64,000 nt of DNA from Rossellomorea aquimaris (GTDB taxonomy: Bacteria > Bacillota > Bacilli > Bacillales > Bacillaceae_B), in the NCBI RefSeq assembly GCF_035590735.1, contig NZ_CP141595.1, forward strand, positions 1,955,001 to 2,019,000, in the 5' to 3' direction. The position numbers were made by a program, and so were the translations under genes. The notes beneath the pieces are model-generated. The model did no database searches. It was not told where the DNA came from and saw nothing but the letters and a program-made list of their open reading frames with translations. This document shows, one piece after another, positions 31,700 through 41,051 of this stretch; the stretch's first letter is position 1; the number at the start of each line of letters is the position of its first letter.

Positions 31700-33367
31700 G
31701 TGAGTAAGACAAAGAATGAAAGTATAAAGATCATACCGCTCGGAGGAGTAGGAGAAATTGGCAAGAACATGTACGTGATCGAAGTGGATGATGAGATTTT
31801 CGTGGTTGATGCAGGGCTGATGTTCCCTGAAAATGAAATGCTCGGAATTGATATCGTCATTCCTGACATTCAATACTTGATCGAAAATAAAGAACGCGTG
31901 AAAGGAATCTTTTTGACTCATGGACATGAGGATAGTATTGGAGCGATTTCATACGTACTCAATAAGATTAAAGCACCTGTTTACGGCACCCGTTTAACGA
32001 ATGCTCTTGTAAAGGCCCGTTTGAAGGATGAAAATGTCAGGGAAGATGTGAAATTCTATACGATTCACTCAGATAGCCATCTAACTTTTGATGGAGTGAA
32101 TGTCACGTTCTTTAAAACCACACATAGTATTCCGGATTCAGTTGGTGTATGTATACATACATCTGAAGGGGTCATCGTACATACCGGGGAATTCAAATTT
32201 GATCAATCCGCTAAACACCTGTATCGACCGGATTTAGGCAAAATGGCTCAAATCGGTGAAAAAGGAGTGCTATGTTTGTTGTCTGACAGCAAAGAAGCGG
32301 AAAGACCCGGCTACACAACATCCGAGGCCGTCATTGAACAACATATAACAGACGCTTTACGAATGGCATCCGGTAGAGTGATTGTAGCTTGCTTTGCATC
32401 TAATCTAATTCGACTACAGCAAGTTTTTGACGCTGCAGATCAAAATAATCGTAAAGTGGTCGTAGTGGGTAAGAGTTTGAAGAGAGTATATGATATCGCA
32501 TTGAAATTAGGCTATCTTCACGTCCGGGATGAGATGATCATCGGAATGGATGAGATTGGTGATTATCCTAAAGATGAAGTCGTCATCATCGCCACCGGAA
32601 CACAAGGAGAACCGTTTGAAGCATTGCAGCGGATGTCAAAACGGTCCCATCGTCTTGTGAATATCGAAGAAGGAGACACAGTCCTTATTACGGCTTCACC
32701 TTCGCCTGGCATGGAAGTCATTGCAGGAAAGACAATTGACATGCTTTATAGAGCAGGAGCAAACGTCTTGACCGCTAATAAGAAGGTTCATGTTTCAGGG
32801 CATGGGAGTCAGGAAGATCTTAAGTTTATGTTAAATATCATGAAACCGAAGTATTTCATTCCTATACAAGGTGAGTATAAAATGCTGGTGGCCCATACCC
32901 AGATCGCTCACGATATCGGTCTTCCGTATAAGCAGATTTTCATTTTGGATAAAGGAGATGTGCTTCAATACAAGGACGTTAAGATGAGAATGAGCGGCCG
33001 GGTCCAGGCAGGGAATGTGTTAATCGATGGAATCGGTGTAGGGGACGTAGGGAATATCGTCCTTCGCGATCGTAAACTATTATCAGAAGACGGTGTCTTT
33101 ACGGTCGTTGTGACAATCAACCGCAGAACCAAATCGATTGTGTCAGGTCCTGAGATTATATCACGCGGCTTTGTTTATGTGAGGGAGTCAGAAGAATTGA
33201 TTGAAGGAGCTGGAAGCATCGTAACGGATGTAGTACATTCCTACTTACAAAAGGGCTCTTTTGAATGGACAACCATTAAACAGGATATCAGAGATCAGCT
33301 CAATTACTATTTATTCAATAAAACACGAAGAAGACCAATGATATTACCGATCATCATGGAAGTTTAA
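31700..33367 (+). CDS. rnjB: Ribonuclease J2
   Basis: 555 residues, the B. subtilis RnjB length. It is a metallo-beta-lactamase/beta-CASP ribonuclease that pairs with RNase J1 in mRNA decay and 16S rRNA maturation. The active-site motif reads HGHEDSIGA, so the second metal histidine of the J1 motif (HGHEDHIG) is replaced by serine. That is typical of the weakly active J2 paralogue. The start is GTG 31700 after AGGAGG; the ATG at 31698 overlaps it and runs straight into TGA. Confidence 0.93.
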   Translation: MSKTKNESIKIIPLGGVGEIGKNMYVIEVDDEIFVVDAGLMFPENEMLGIDIVIPDIQYLIENKERVKGIFLTHGHEDSIGAISYVLNKIKAPVYGTRLTNALVKARLKDENVREDVKFYTIHSDSHLTFDGVNVTFFKTTHSIPDSVGVCIHTSEGVIVHTGEFKFDQSAKHLYRPDLGKMAQIGEKGVLCLLSDSKEAERPGYTTSEAVIEQHITDALRMASGRVIVACFASNLIRLQQVFDAADQNNRKVVVVGKSLKRVYDIALKLGYLHVRDEMIIGMDEIGDYPKDEVVIIATGTQGEPFEALQRMSKRSHRLVNIEEGDTVLITASPSPGMEVIAGKTIDMLYRAGANVLTANKKVHVSGHGSQEDLKFMLNIMKPKYFIPIQGEYKMLVAHTQIAHDIGLPYKQIFILDKGDVLQYKDVKMRMSGRVQAGNVLIDGIGVGDVGNIVLRDRKLLSEDGVFTVVVTINRRTKSIVSGPEIISRGFVYVRESEELIEGAGSIVTDVVHSYLQKGSFEWTTIKQDIRDQLNYYLFNKTRRRPMILPIIMEV

Positions 33368-33370
33368 TGC

Positions 33371-33412
33371 GTGAGGCTATTTGTTTCTAACAGATAGCCT
33401 CCGTTTTTTATT
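33371..33412 (+). terminator. Intrinsic terminator after rnjB
   Basis: GAGGCTAT(TTGT) / (ACAG)ATAGCCTC, a long stem with a TTCTA-type loop, followed by TTTTTT. Confidence 0.88.
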
Positions 33413-33493
33413 TGGTCCCAAAGTATAAAGTATGAAAACACTCCCATATTAAAATAATAACAAGAGAATGGAAATGAAAAGGAGATGTTTTTC

Positions 33494-34246
33494 ATGGAAG
33501 AAAATCATGAACGTATGCAGGATCAGCCAAATAAAGGCGAGGATAATAAAGATAAACCATCAGGGTTAATGGAGAAGATACAGCAATTAGGGCAAACGAA
33601 TGTCCCGCAACTCTCTCAGGATTCCAATATCCATTGCTTGACGATTGTAGGACAAATAGAAGGGCACATGCAGCTTCCGCCACAAAATAAAACAACAAAA
33701 TATGAACATGTTATTCCACAGCTGGTAGCCATTGAGCAAAATCCTAAAATAGAGGGTTTAGTGGTAATATTAAATACGGTAGGTGGAGACGTGGAAGCGG
33801 GACTCGCTATTTCTGAAATGATCGCTTCACTTTCTAAACCTACAGTATCTGTTGTGTTGGGAGGAGGGCATAGTATTGGTGTACCGATTGCCGTATCATG
33901 CGATTTCTCGTACATTGCGAGCACTGCTACAATGACAATCCACCCGGTTCGGTTGACAGGGTTGGTGATCGGAGTACCACAGACCTTCGAGTATTTGGAT
34001 AAAATGCAGGATCGGGTAGTTAGCTTCGTAACGAAGCACAGTAATATATCGGAAGAAGATTTTAAAGACCTGATGTTTGCAAAAGGAAACCTCACACGGG
34101 ATATCGGTACGAATGTGGTAGGTGACGATGCCGTCGAATACGGCCTGATAGATGGGATCGGGGGCATTGGGACAGCCATTAAAAAGATTAACGAGTTAAT
34201 TGAGATGAAAAAGCAATCGGATCAACAAGAGGGATTAGTACAATGA
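33494..34246 (+). CDS. tepA: ClpP-class translocation-enhancing protease TepA
   Basis: 250 residues. It has the ClpP/crotonase fold with the nucleophile in [15 protein letters not shown] and the catalytic HP in [10 protein letters not shown]; its N-terminal 45 residues are charged and disordered. In B. subtilis TepA (YmfB) was linked to protein export and signal-peptide handling, and probably acts on short peptides in the cytosol. ATG 33494 lies nine bases after AAAAGGAG; the ATG at 33485 overlaps that site. Its stop overlaps the start of ylzJ. Confidence 0.93.
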   Translation: MEENHERMQDQPNKGEDNKDKPSGLMEKIQQLGQTNVPQLSQDSNIHCLTIVGQIEGHMQLPPQNKTTKYEHVIPQLVAIEQNPKIEGLVVILNTVGGDVEAGLAISEMIASLSKPTVSVVLGGGHSIGVPIAVSCDFSYIASTATMTIHPVRLTGLVIGVPQTFEYLDKMQDRVVSFVTKHSNISEEDFKDLMFAKGNLTRDIGTNVVGDDAVEYGLIDGIGGIGTAIKKINELIEMKKQSDQQEGLVQ

Positions 34247-34449
34247 TCCTTTATACAGTGGTTCCCAATGATCTTGTATTTCCAACAGATGCAAGTGAAT
34301 TCAGTGGTCAAATGATGATGGAATATCAGGGTGTTCCCATCCTTGTTCAGCAGGAGGAGAACCGGTATCGAATTGTGAGGGTCATGAGTAGTGATCCTGC
34401 ACATTATCTGGATAATCAGATTTGCCCAGGTGAATTTATCAATAATTAA
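34243..34449 (+). CDS. ylzJ: YlzJ-like small protein
   Basis: 68 residues. [31 protein letters not shown] and [13 protein letters not shown] fit the YlzJ-like family, found next to tepA in Bacillus. Function unknown. Start and tepA stop overlap (ATGA), so production is coupled to TepA. No signal peptide or membrane segment is visible. Confidence 0.88.
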   Translation: MILYTVVPNDLVFPTDASEFSGQMMMEYQGVPILVQQEENRYRIVRVMSSDPAHYLDNQICPGEFINN

Positions 34450-34462
34450 GCGAGAAAGAGGA

Positions 34463-34491
34463 TTTTCCCGAAATAGTGGTTATGCTATAAT
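34463..34491 (+). promoter_or_regulatory. Extended -10 SigA promoter upstream of spoIIIE
   Basis: TATAAT at 34486-34491 preceded by TG at 34483-34484, with a weak -35 TTTTCC at 34463-34468 (17-bp spacer). A terminator-like hairpin lies between this promoter and the gene. Confidence 0.5.
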
Positions 34492-34533
34492 ATTACTGGA
34501 AGAGATAATCATAATGATACTTTAAGTTAAACG

Positions 34534-34590
34534 GGAAGGGTCTGACACCTTAGGCACATAGATTGCCCCAAAGGATCAGCCCTTTCTTCA
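34534..34590 (+). terminator. Terminator-like hairpin in front of spoIIIE
   Basis: AAGGGTCTGA...AGGCA pairs with TGCC...TCAGCCCTTTCTT. It may end the tepA-ylzJ transcript or attenuate transcription from the promoter at 34463-34491. Confidence 0.65.
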
Positions 34591-34640
34591 TCTTTATGTA
34601 CATATGAAGAAAGACTTCAATAGAATTTAGGTGAATTGGA

Positions 34641-37004
34641 TTGGCAAAACGAAAAAGAAGAAAAAAACGATCTGCAACGAGTTCATCCTTAAAACAAACC
34701 ATCAAATATGAAATTACAGGAATGATCCTCGCTGCCCTCAGTTTGATTTCAATCATTGAGCTTGGAGCTGTAGGGAAAGCAGTGGTGTACTTCTACCGAT
34801 TCTTTCTGGGTGAATGGTATATGGTTGCCCTCCTGTGGATGCTGTATGTGGCAGGATACCTCATGATTAAACGAGAGATTCCAATGTTATTTAGTCGCAG
34901 ACTTATTGGGATCTACATCATCATTGCGAGCTTCTTGCTACTGAGTCATGTGAAATTATTTGATTTGCTCTCAAATGATGGTTCTTTCGATAATCCAAGT
35001 GTCATCATGAATACGTGGGATTTGTATTGGATGGATGTAAGTGGTGAGACTAGTACATCTGACCTTGGTGGGGGAATGATAGGGAGCATTTTATTTGCCG
35101 TTTCTTATTTTCTATTTGACTCTCAAGGGGCAAGGATTGTTAGTGCAACTTTCATATTGATCGGAATCATACTAGTGACAGGGAAATCCATCGGGGATGT
35201 ACTGGGAAGAGCAGGAAAGCGTTTTGGTGCATTCTTAAGTGGACAATGGTCGGCATTCAAACAAGATATGAGTGACTGGAGAGAAGATCAGTCAAAGAAA
35301 AAAGAAGTGAAAGAAAAGAAAAAGAAAGAAGTTCCTGTGAAGCAGGAAAATGCGGTTGAAACACAGCTGCCTCAAGTAGAGGAAACGAGAGAACCGATTA
35401 TCTCAAACTTCGCGGAGCGTGCATACGGAGGGAATCCGACTAAAGAAGAACCATCCCCTTCAGGAGCTGGAATGAATGGTGAAAAAGATGATGCGGCCGC
35501 TAAAGATAAGCCCGATTCAGAAGGAGAAGCGGATTCTGCACCACCTATTACGTTTACTGAAGTAGAAAATAAGGATTATAAACTACCGTCTATTTCATTA
35601 TTAAAGACTCCTAGAAAAACGGATCAGAGTAATGAATATCAACTGATCCATGCCAACGCAGCCAAACTTGAAAGAACCTTCCAAAGCTTCGGGGTAAAAG
35701 CGAAAGTTACACAAGTTCACTTAGGTCCAGCCGTCACCAAGTATGAAGTTCACCCGGATGTAGGTGTGAAAGTAAGCCGCATCGTGAACCTTAGTGATGA
35801 TTTAGCCTTGGCTCTTGCGGCTAAAGATATCCGAATCGAAGCTCCTATTCCGGGGAAATCGGCTATCGGTATCGAAGTTCCTAACTCAGAAGTGGCCATG
35901 GTGTCATTAAGAGAGGTGCTTGAAGCCAAGGAACATAATAAACCGGATGCCAAGCTCCAAATTGGGTTAGGGCGGGATATAACGGGAGAAGCCGTACTTG
36001 CAGAATTGAATAAAATGCCTCACTTACTTGTAGCCGGGGCCACTGGAAGCGGGAAGAGTGTCTGTATTAATGGAATCATTACGAGCATTCTAATGAGAGC
36101 TAAACCACATGAAGTTAAACTCATGATGATTGATCCGAAAATGGTTGAATTGAATGTATATAATGGGGTACCGCACCTATTGGCTCCCGTTGTAACTGAT
36201 GCAAAGAAAGCTTCACAGGCATTAAAAAAGGTTGTAAGTGAAATGGAGCGGAGATATGAATTGTTCTCTCACACAGGAACAAGGAATATTGAAGGCTACA
36301 ACGACTACGTTAAGAGACAGAATCTCGAGAACGAAGAAAAGCAGCCGCTGCTTCCATACATTGTGGTGATAGTGGATGAGCTGGCTGATTTAATGATGGT
36401 TGCTTCAAACGATGTAGAAGACGCCATCACAAGACTCGCACAGATGGCACGTGCCGCAGGCATCCATTTAATCATTGCTACGCAGCGTCCTTCTGTTGAT
36501 GTTATTACAGGGGTCATCAAAGCGAATATACCATCCAGGATTGCGTTTGCCGTATCATCACAAATCGATTCCAGAACCATCCTGGATTCCGGTGGCGCAG
36601 AAAAACTATTGGGTAGAGGAGACATGCTCTTCATGCCTGTAGGGGCTTCAAAGCCTACAAGGGTACAAGGTGCCTTTTTATCAGATGAAGAAGTTGAAGA
36701 AATCGTTGATTTTGTCATTTCTCAACAAAAGGCGCAGTATCAGGAAGAAATGATTCCAGATGAGATACAAGAAGATGAGAAAACGGGCGAAGCTGAAGAC
36801 GAACTCTATAATGATGCAGTTCAGTTGATCGCTGAAATGCAAACCGCTTCCGTCTCCATGCTTCAAAGAAGATTTAGAGTTGGTTATACAAGAGCAGCAC
36901 GATTGATTGATGAGATGGAAGTAAGAGGAGTCGTTGGACCTTATGAAGGAAGTAAGCCGCGAACCGTTTTAATCGGCAAACCTTCAGAAGAGCAAAGCTC
37001 TTAA
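34641..37004 (+). CDS. spoIIIE: DNA translocase SpoIIIE/FtsK
   Basis: 787 residues, equal to B. subtilis SpoIIIE. It pumps the chromosome into the forespore during sporulation and clears DNA from septa. Four membrane helices occupy residues 20-190, followed by a charged linker (195-320). The motor has Walker [14 protein letters not shown] near 467 and Walker [15 protein letters not shown] near 573. The C-terminal gamma winged helix (about 725-787) reads [20 protein letters not shown] and recognises SRS/KOPS-type sequences. The start is TTG 34641 after TAGGTGA. Confidence 0.96.
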   Translation: MAKRKRRKKRSATSSSLKQTIKYEITGMILAALSLISIIELGAVGKAVVYFYRFFLGEWYMVALLWMLYVAGYLMIKREIPMLFSRRLIGIYIIIASFLLLSHVKLFDLLSNDGSFDNPSVIMNTWDLYWMDVSGETSTSDLGGGMIGSILFAVSYFLFDSQGARIVSATFILIGIILVTGKSIGDVLGRAGKRFGAFLSGQWSAFKQDMSDWREDQSKKKEVKEKKKKEVPVKQENAVETQLPQVEETREPIISNFAERAYGGNPTKEEPSPSGAGMNGEKDDAAAKDKPDSEGEADSAPPITFTEVENKDYKLPSISLLKTPRKTDQSNEYQLIHANAAKLERTFQSFGVKAKVTQVHLGPAVTKYEVHPDVGVKVSRIVNLSDDLALALAAKDIRIEAPIPGKSAIGIEVPNSEVAMVSLREVLEAKEHNKPDAKLQIGLGRDITGEAVLAELNKMPHLLVAGATGSGKSVCINGIITSILMRAKPHEVKLMMIDPKMVELNVYNGVPHLLAPVVTDAKKASQALKKVVSEMERRYELFSHTGTRNIEGYNDYVKRQNLENEEKQPLLPYIVVIVDELADLMMVASNDVEDAITRLAQMARAAGIHLIIATQRPSVDVITGVIKANIPSRIAFAVSSQIDSRTILDSGGAEKLLGRGDMLFMPVGASKPTRVQGAFLSDEEVEEIVDFVISQQKAQYQEEMIPDEIQEDEKTGEAEDELYNDAVQLIAEMQTASVSMLQRRFRVGYTRAARLIDEMEVRGVVGPYEGSKPRTVLIGKPSEEQSS

Positions 37005-37005
37005 C

Positions 37006-37054
37006 AAAAGGTGTGTTATCCTATTCAAATTGAAGGGGATAACACACCTTTTTA
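37006..37054 (+). terminator. Intrinsic terminator after spoIIIE
   Basis: A perfect 15-bp stem with arms AAAGGTGTGTTATCC and GGATAACACACCTTT, then T residues. Confidence 0.92.
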
Positions 37055-37081
37055 TGTAAAAATCAAGGAGGAAATCTGAAA

Positions 37082-37111
37082 ATGTATCCGTTTCAAATGA
37101 TGTTATTCTAG
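37082..37111 (+). other. Nine-codon open frame with strong Shine-Dalgarno
   Basis: ATG at 37082 lies ten bases after AAGGAGG (37065-37071) and reads MYPFQMMLF before TAG. It sits directly behind the spoIIIE terminator. No promoter for it is visible, since the first candidate promoter overlaps its end, so expression is uncertain. Confidence 0.25.
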
Positions 37112-37150
37112 TTTATCCACCAATGTGTTATACTAATAAAAGCGTTTACA
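37106..37150 (+). promoter_or_regulatory. Distal ymfC-nup promoter with cre-like CcpA site
   Basis: TATACT at 37129-37134 with TG at 37126-37127 (extended -10); -35 at 37106-37111 is weak (TTCTAG). TAAAAGCGTTTACA at 37137-37150 matches the cre consensus TGWNANCGNTNWCA at every fixed position but the second. Overlap with the expected transcription start suggests CcpA repression by good carbon sources. Confidence 0.45.
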
Positions 37151-37330
37151 ATTGTAATGTCGTTGTTTTAATTTTGTAAAGATTGATAATCTATTACAAC
37201 CTTAATGTAAATTATTTGTAAAATAGCTCCATGTAACCCTATTCATCCTTATTTATTTCCTATTTTTTTACAAATAAGGATTTGAAATTGTCATTCTAGT
37301 CATTTTTTTCGACAAAATCACACAATGCTA

Positions 37331-37359
37331 TTTATTTATGAAAAGAAAAGTGTTATAGT
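37331..37359 (+). promoter_or_regulatory. Proximal promoter of ymfC-nup
   Basis: TATAGT at 37354-37359 with TG at 37351-37352 and TTTATT at 37331-37336 (17-bp spacer). The operator palindrome begins 24 bases downstream of the -10. Confidence 0.5.
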
Positions 37360-37383
37360 ATTTTCGATTAGTAGGAAAGATAT

Positions 37384-37401
37384 ACATCAGAGGTCTGATG
37401 T
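37384..37401. promoter_or_regulatory. Perfect operator-like palindrome before ymfC
   Basis: ACATCAGAGGTCTGATGT has two perfect 8-base arms around GG. It lies between the proximal promoter and the ymfC start, the usual place for an autoregulatory GntR-family site. Confidence 0.55.
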
Positions 37402-37427
37402 CTTGAGAAAATTTGGTGGTGGTTCCA

Positions 37428-38153
37428 GTGACAATAAAGACAGACAATCGACATTTATACTTACAAGTGATTGACCGTTTGAAGAAAGATATCGAAGCGG
37501 GAGTATACAAAGAAAAAGAAAAACTCCCTTCTGAATTTGATCTCTCCAAACAACTAGGTGTGAGTAGGGCTACTCTCCGTGAAGCTCTCAGAATTCTTGA
37601 GGAAGAAAGTGTCATCGTACGACGTCATGGGGTAGGTACATTTGTAAACGCTAAACCGCTCTTCACTTCTGGTATTGAGCAGCTGAACAGTGTAACGAAC
37701 ATGATTAAGCAGGCCGGTATGGAGCCAGGGACCATTTTCTTAAGCTCAACAACTCAAGAAGCTACTGAGGATGATGTGAAGAGGTTTACTTGCAATGAAG
37801 AGGACGACGTGATCCTGATTGAACGGGTTCGTACTGCAAACGGGGAACCGGTTGTGTATTGTGTAGACAAAATTCCTGAAAAGATTATGCCGAGGAATTT
37901 CACCCATGAAGATAATTCGATTTTCACCGTTTTGGAAAAACGGGAGAATAAGAGAATCACTCATGCTGTTGCACAAATAGAACCTATGGGCTATCACGAT
38001 AAAATCTCCCCTATTCTAAATTGTGAACCAGAAACGGCACTACTCGTTTTAAAGCAAATGCATTTTGATGAAAACGATGAACCGATTCTGTACTCAGTAA
38101 ACTATTTTCGGTCAGACAAATTTAGCTTCCACGTATTAAGAAAGCGTGTATAA
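37428..38153 (+). CDS. ymfC: GntR family transcriptional regulator with UTRA domain (YmfC)
   Basis: 241 residues. The N-terminal winged helix ([20 protein letters not shown]...[22 protein letters not shown], residues 10-55) and HGVGTFVN wing are typical GntR. The C-terminal UTRA/HutC ligand domain follows (residues 85-235, [16 protein letters not shown] and [15 protein letters not shown]). It lies only 50 bases before nupN with no terminator between, so the two are likely cotranscribed, and I infer that it controls the nucleoside transporter. GTG 37428 is chosen after GGTGGTGG; TTG 37413 is an alternative. Confidence 0.9.
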   Translation: MTIKTDNRHLYLQVIDRLKKDIEAGVYKEKEKLPSEFDLSKQLGVSRATLREALRILEEESVIVRRHGVGTFVNAKPLFTSGIEQLNSVTNMIKQAGMEPGTIFLSSTTQEATEDDVKRFTCNEEDDVILIERVRTANGEPVVYCVDKIPEKIMPRNFTHEDNSIFTVLEKRENKRITHAVAQIEPMGYHDKISPILNCEPETALLVLKQMHFDENDEPILYSVNYFRSDKFSFHVLRKRV

Positions 38154-38203
38154 CAACAATCCATCTTACTACTAATTTATTACAATATTAGGGGGTACTC
38201 TAG

Positions 38204-39301
38204 GTGAAAAAACGTAAAATTGGTTTAGCGTTGTCATTTGTTCTAGCTGCAGGTACATTATTAGGTGCTTGTGGAACAAGCGAGGACAAAGAAGGTGCAT
38301 CTAGTGGTGAAGGTAACAAGAAAGAAGATCAATTTACAGTAGCAATGGTAACGGATGTTGGTGGAGTAGATGACAAATCTTTCAACCAATCTGCTTGGGA
38401 AGGTTTAAAAGCTTTCGGTGAAGAGCACGACTTAGAAAAAGGTAAGGAAGGTTTTGACTACTTACAATCACAATCTGATGCTGACTATGCTACTAACTTA
38501 AACACATTAGCTCGTCAAGACTTTGACTTAGTATATGGTATCGGCTTCCTGATGGAAGGTGCAATCAATGATATTGCACAACAACAAAAAGATTCTCACT
38601 TTGCAATCGTTGATGCTGTTGTAGATCAGCCAAACGTTGCAAGTATCACATTCAAAGAGCAAGAAGGATCATTCCTTGCCGGAGTTGCTGCTGGACTGGC
38701 AACGAAAACGAACAAAATCGGCTTCCTTGGTGGAATGGAAATTCCAGTAATCGAGCGTTTCCACTCTGGCTTCATTGCTGGTGTTAAATCAGTCAATCCC
38801 GAAGCGGAAATCGTTGCAGATTATGCAGGAGCATTCGACAAAGCTGAACTTGGTCAAACAATCGCGTCTAAGATGTACTCACAGGATGTAGACGTTATCT
38901 TCCATGCAGCTGGTGGTACGGGTAATGGATTGTTCAAAGAAGCCCGTGACTTAAAAGAAAAAGATCCTTCCCGTGAGCTATGGGCAATCGGAGTTGACTC
39001 CGACCAATCGGCAGAGGGTAAAGTTGGGGATCATAATATCATCTTAACTTCTTCATTAAAGCGTGTAGATAATGCGGTTCTGGATCTTGCTAATAAAGCA
39101 AAAGAAGGAAACTTCCCAGGTGGAGAAGTTATCTCTTACGGTCTTAACGAAGAGGGTGTTGGATTAGCTGAACTTAACGAAGAGCTTTCTAACAAAGACG
39201 AGGTTATGACTAAAGTTGATGAATGGAAAGAAAAGATCAAGAGTGGGGAAATCACTGTTCCTGAATCTTTAGATGCTGCAAATTCATTCTCAGCTAACTA
39301 A
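38204..39301 (+). CDS. nupN: BMP family nucleoside-binding lipoprotein
   Basis: 365 residues. The N-terminus is a lipoprotein signal peptide ending in LLGAC (lipid cysteine at residue 23). The mature part is a BMP/PnrA-type binding protein: [68 protein letters not shown]. It captures nucleosides outside the membrane for the NupOPQ permease; in B. subtilis NupNOPQ carries guanosine. The start is GTG 38204. A terminator after it likely gives more binding protein than permease. Confidence 0.94.
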   Translation: MKKRKIGLALSFVLAAGTLLGACGTSEDKEGASSGEGNKKEDQFTVAMVTDVGGVDDKSFNQSAWEGLKAFGEEHDLEKGKEGFDYLQSQSDADYATNLNTLARQDFDLVYGIGFLMEGAINDIAQQQKDSHFAIVDAVVDQPNVASITFKEQEGSFLAGVAAGLATKTNKIGFLGGMEIPVIERFHSGFIAGVKSVNPEAEIVADYAGAFDKAELGQTIASKMYSQDVDVIFHAAGGTGNGLFKEARDLKEKDPSRELWAIGVDSDQSAEGKVGDHNIILTSSLKRVDNAVLDLANKAKEGNFPGGEVISYGLNEEGVGLAELNEELSNKDEVMTKVDEWKEKIKSGEITVPESLDAANSFSAN

Positions 39302-39307
39302 TTGAAC

Positions 39308-39352
39308 AGGGATAAGGGGGCCAAGGATAGCCGGCCTCTTATCCCTTTTTAA
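39308..39352 (+). terminator. Internal terminator between nupN and nupO
   Basis: AGGGATAAGGGGGCC pairs with GGCCTCTTATCCCT, followed by TTTT. It can lower expression of the permease genes relative to the binding protein. Confidence 0.85.
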
Positions 39353-39515
39353 AAGGGAATATTCATAATTATTAAAAATTTAATTGAAGTATAGAAACTT
39401 CTTTCTATCTTTCATTTAGAGTTTTAATCGGGGAAACCCTTTTTTTCTAGAGTCTTAAGGTCTGACCTCTAACTACTAGATAAATATCCCTAGCCTATGC
39501 AAGGAGTGATTAGCA

Positions 39516-41051
39516 ATGGATTATGTAATTGAGATGCTGAATATTCGCAAAGAATTTCCAGGCATCGTAGCAAACGATAATATTACCCTCCAGCTCAAAA
39601 AAGGTGAAATTCATGCGCTTCTAGGTGAAAATGGAGCAGGTAAGTCTACACTGATGAATGTTTTATTTGGACTTTATCAGCCTGAACAAGGAGAAATTCG
39701 TGTAAAGGGGCAGAAAGTAAACATCACCAACCCCAATATCGCCAACGACTTAGGGATTGGAATGGTTCATCAGCACTTTATGCTCGTTGATACCTTTACA
39801 GTAACAGAAAATATTATTCTTGGAAGAGAGCCGAAGTCCGGTGCAACAGTGGATATTAAAAAGGCAGAGAAGGATATTCTGGAAATCTCAGAAAGATACG
39901 GTTTAAAAGTGGATCCTTCCGCTAAAATTTCTGAAATTTCTGTAGGAATGCAGCAACGTGTTGAGATTTTGAAAACACTTTATCGTGGTGCAGAAATTCT
40001 GATCTTCGATGAGCCTACAGCGGTACTGACTCCACAAGAGATCAAAGAGCTTATTCAAATCATGAAAACTCTTATTCAAGAAGGCAAGTCTATCATTCTT
40101 ATCACTCATAAGCTAAAAGAGATTATGGAAGTGTGTGATAATGTAACCGTTATCAGAAAAGGAAAAGGGATCGGGACCGTGCAAGTATCAGAAACCGATC
40201 CGAATCATCTTGCCAGTCTGATGGTAGGACGTGAAGTGACCTTCAAGACTGAGAAGAAGGAAGCCACCCCTACTGACAATGTGCTCGAAATTCGAGATTT
40301 GAACGTAAAAGATCACCGAAATGTTTCCGTTGTAAAGGGGTTAAACCTAGAAGTGAAAGCCGGGGAAATCCTTGGTATTGCGGGAGTTGATGGGAACGGT
40401 CAAAGTGAACTGATTGAAGCGATTACAGGGTTATACAAAGTTAATAGTGGCTCGATCAAGCTGAATGGCAAAGAAATAGTCAATATGAAACCGCGCAAGA
40501 TTTATGAAACAGGTGTAGGTCATATTCCTCAGGATCGTCACAAACATGGTTTAGTCCTGGATTTTCCAATCGGTGAAAATATGGTTCTACAAACCTATTA
40601 CCAAAAGCCTTATTCCAATAAAGGGGTATTAAGCTATAAAAATATTTACAATCAAGCGAGAAAGCTAATTTCAGAGTTTGATGTAAGGACACCTTCTGAA
40701 TATACCCTTGCCAGGGCACTATCCGGTGGTAATCAGCAAAAAGCGATCATTGGTCGGGAAGTCGATCGTGATCCGGACCTGTTGATTGCTGCCCAGCCTA
40801 CCCGGGGACTGGATGTAGGAGCGATCGAGTTCATACACAAGCGCCTGATCGAGCAGCGGGATAACGGGAAAGCCGTACTATTACTTTCATTTGAATTGGA
40901 TGAAATCATGAACGTAAGTGACCGTATCGCCGTTATTTATGAAGGGCAAATTGTAGCAATTGTGAATCCAAAAGAAACAACCGAACAAGAACTTGGACTA
41001 CTGATGGCTGGTTCGAAGAGGAAGGAAGCGGGGGAGAACGCACATGTCTAA
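39516..41051 (+). CDS. nupO: Nucleoside ABC transporter ATP-binding protein
   Basis: 511 residues with two ABC cassettes in one chain, as in sugar and nucleoside importers. First cassette: Walker A LLGENGAGKSTLMN near 36, signature ISVGMQQRVEILK, Walker B ILIFDEPTAVLTP. Second cassette: Walker A-like IAGVDGNGQSELIEA (the usual lysine is missing), signature ARALSGGNQQKAIIGRE, and Walker B LLIAAQPTRGLDVGA (glutamate replaced). The second site is therefore degenerate, which is common in this family. It overlaps nupP by eight bases. Confidence 0.95.
   Translation: MDYVIEMLNIRKEFPGIVANDNITLQLKKGEIHALLGENGAGKSTLMNVLFGLYQPEQGEIRVKGQKVNITNPNIANDLGIGMVHQHFMLVDTFTVTENIILGREPKSGATVDIKKAEKDILEISERYGLKVDPSAKISEISVGMQQRVEILKTLYRGAEILIFDEPTAVLTPQEIKELIQIMKTLIQEGKSIILITHKLKEIMEVCDNVTVIRKGKGIGTVQVSETDPNHLASLMVGREVTFKTEKKEATPTDNVLEIRDLNVKDHRNVSVVKGLNLEVKAGEILGIAGVDGNGQSELIEAITGLYKVNSGSIKLNGKEIVNMKPRKIYETGVGHIPQDRHKHGLVLDFPIGENMVLQTYYQKPYSNKGVLSYKNIYNQARKLISEFDVRTPSEYTLARALSGGNQQKAIIGREVDRDPDLLIAAQPTRGLDVGAIEFIHKRLIEQRDNGKAVLLLSFELDEIMNVSDRIAVIYEGQIVAIVNPKETTEQELGLLMAGSKRKEAGENAHV

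Larger units (their letters stand above)
37005..37427. other. Gene-free regulatory stretch between spoIIIE and ymfC
   Basis: Beyond the terminator this 370-base region holds a nine-codon open frame with a strong ribosome binding site (37082-37111), an extended -10 promoter with a cre-like site, an inverted repeat ATCCTTATTT / AAATAAGGAT (37245-37281), many TTGTAA/TTACAA words, a second extended -10 promoter and a perfect operator-like palindrome. It is the most densely patterned intergenic region in the core part of the window. Confidence 0.6.

Noticed and set aside
33616..34179. Leftward open frame of 187 codons opposite tepA
   Set aside because: Low-complexity Ser/Thr/Pro/Ile-rich translation typical of the reverse of a coding strand; tepA on the other strand has complete family motifs.
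39420..39450. Small GGGG-AAA-CCC hairpin with T run before nupO
   Set aside because: The stem is only three to four pairs and a strong terminator lies just upstream, so it is not called.
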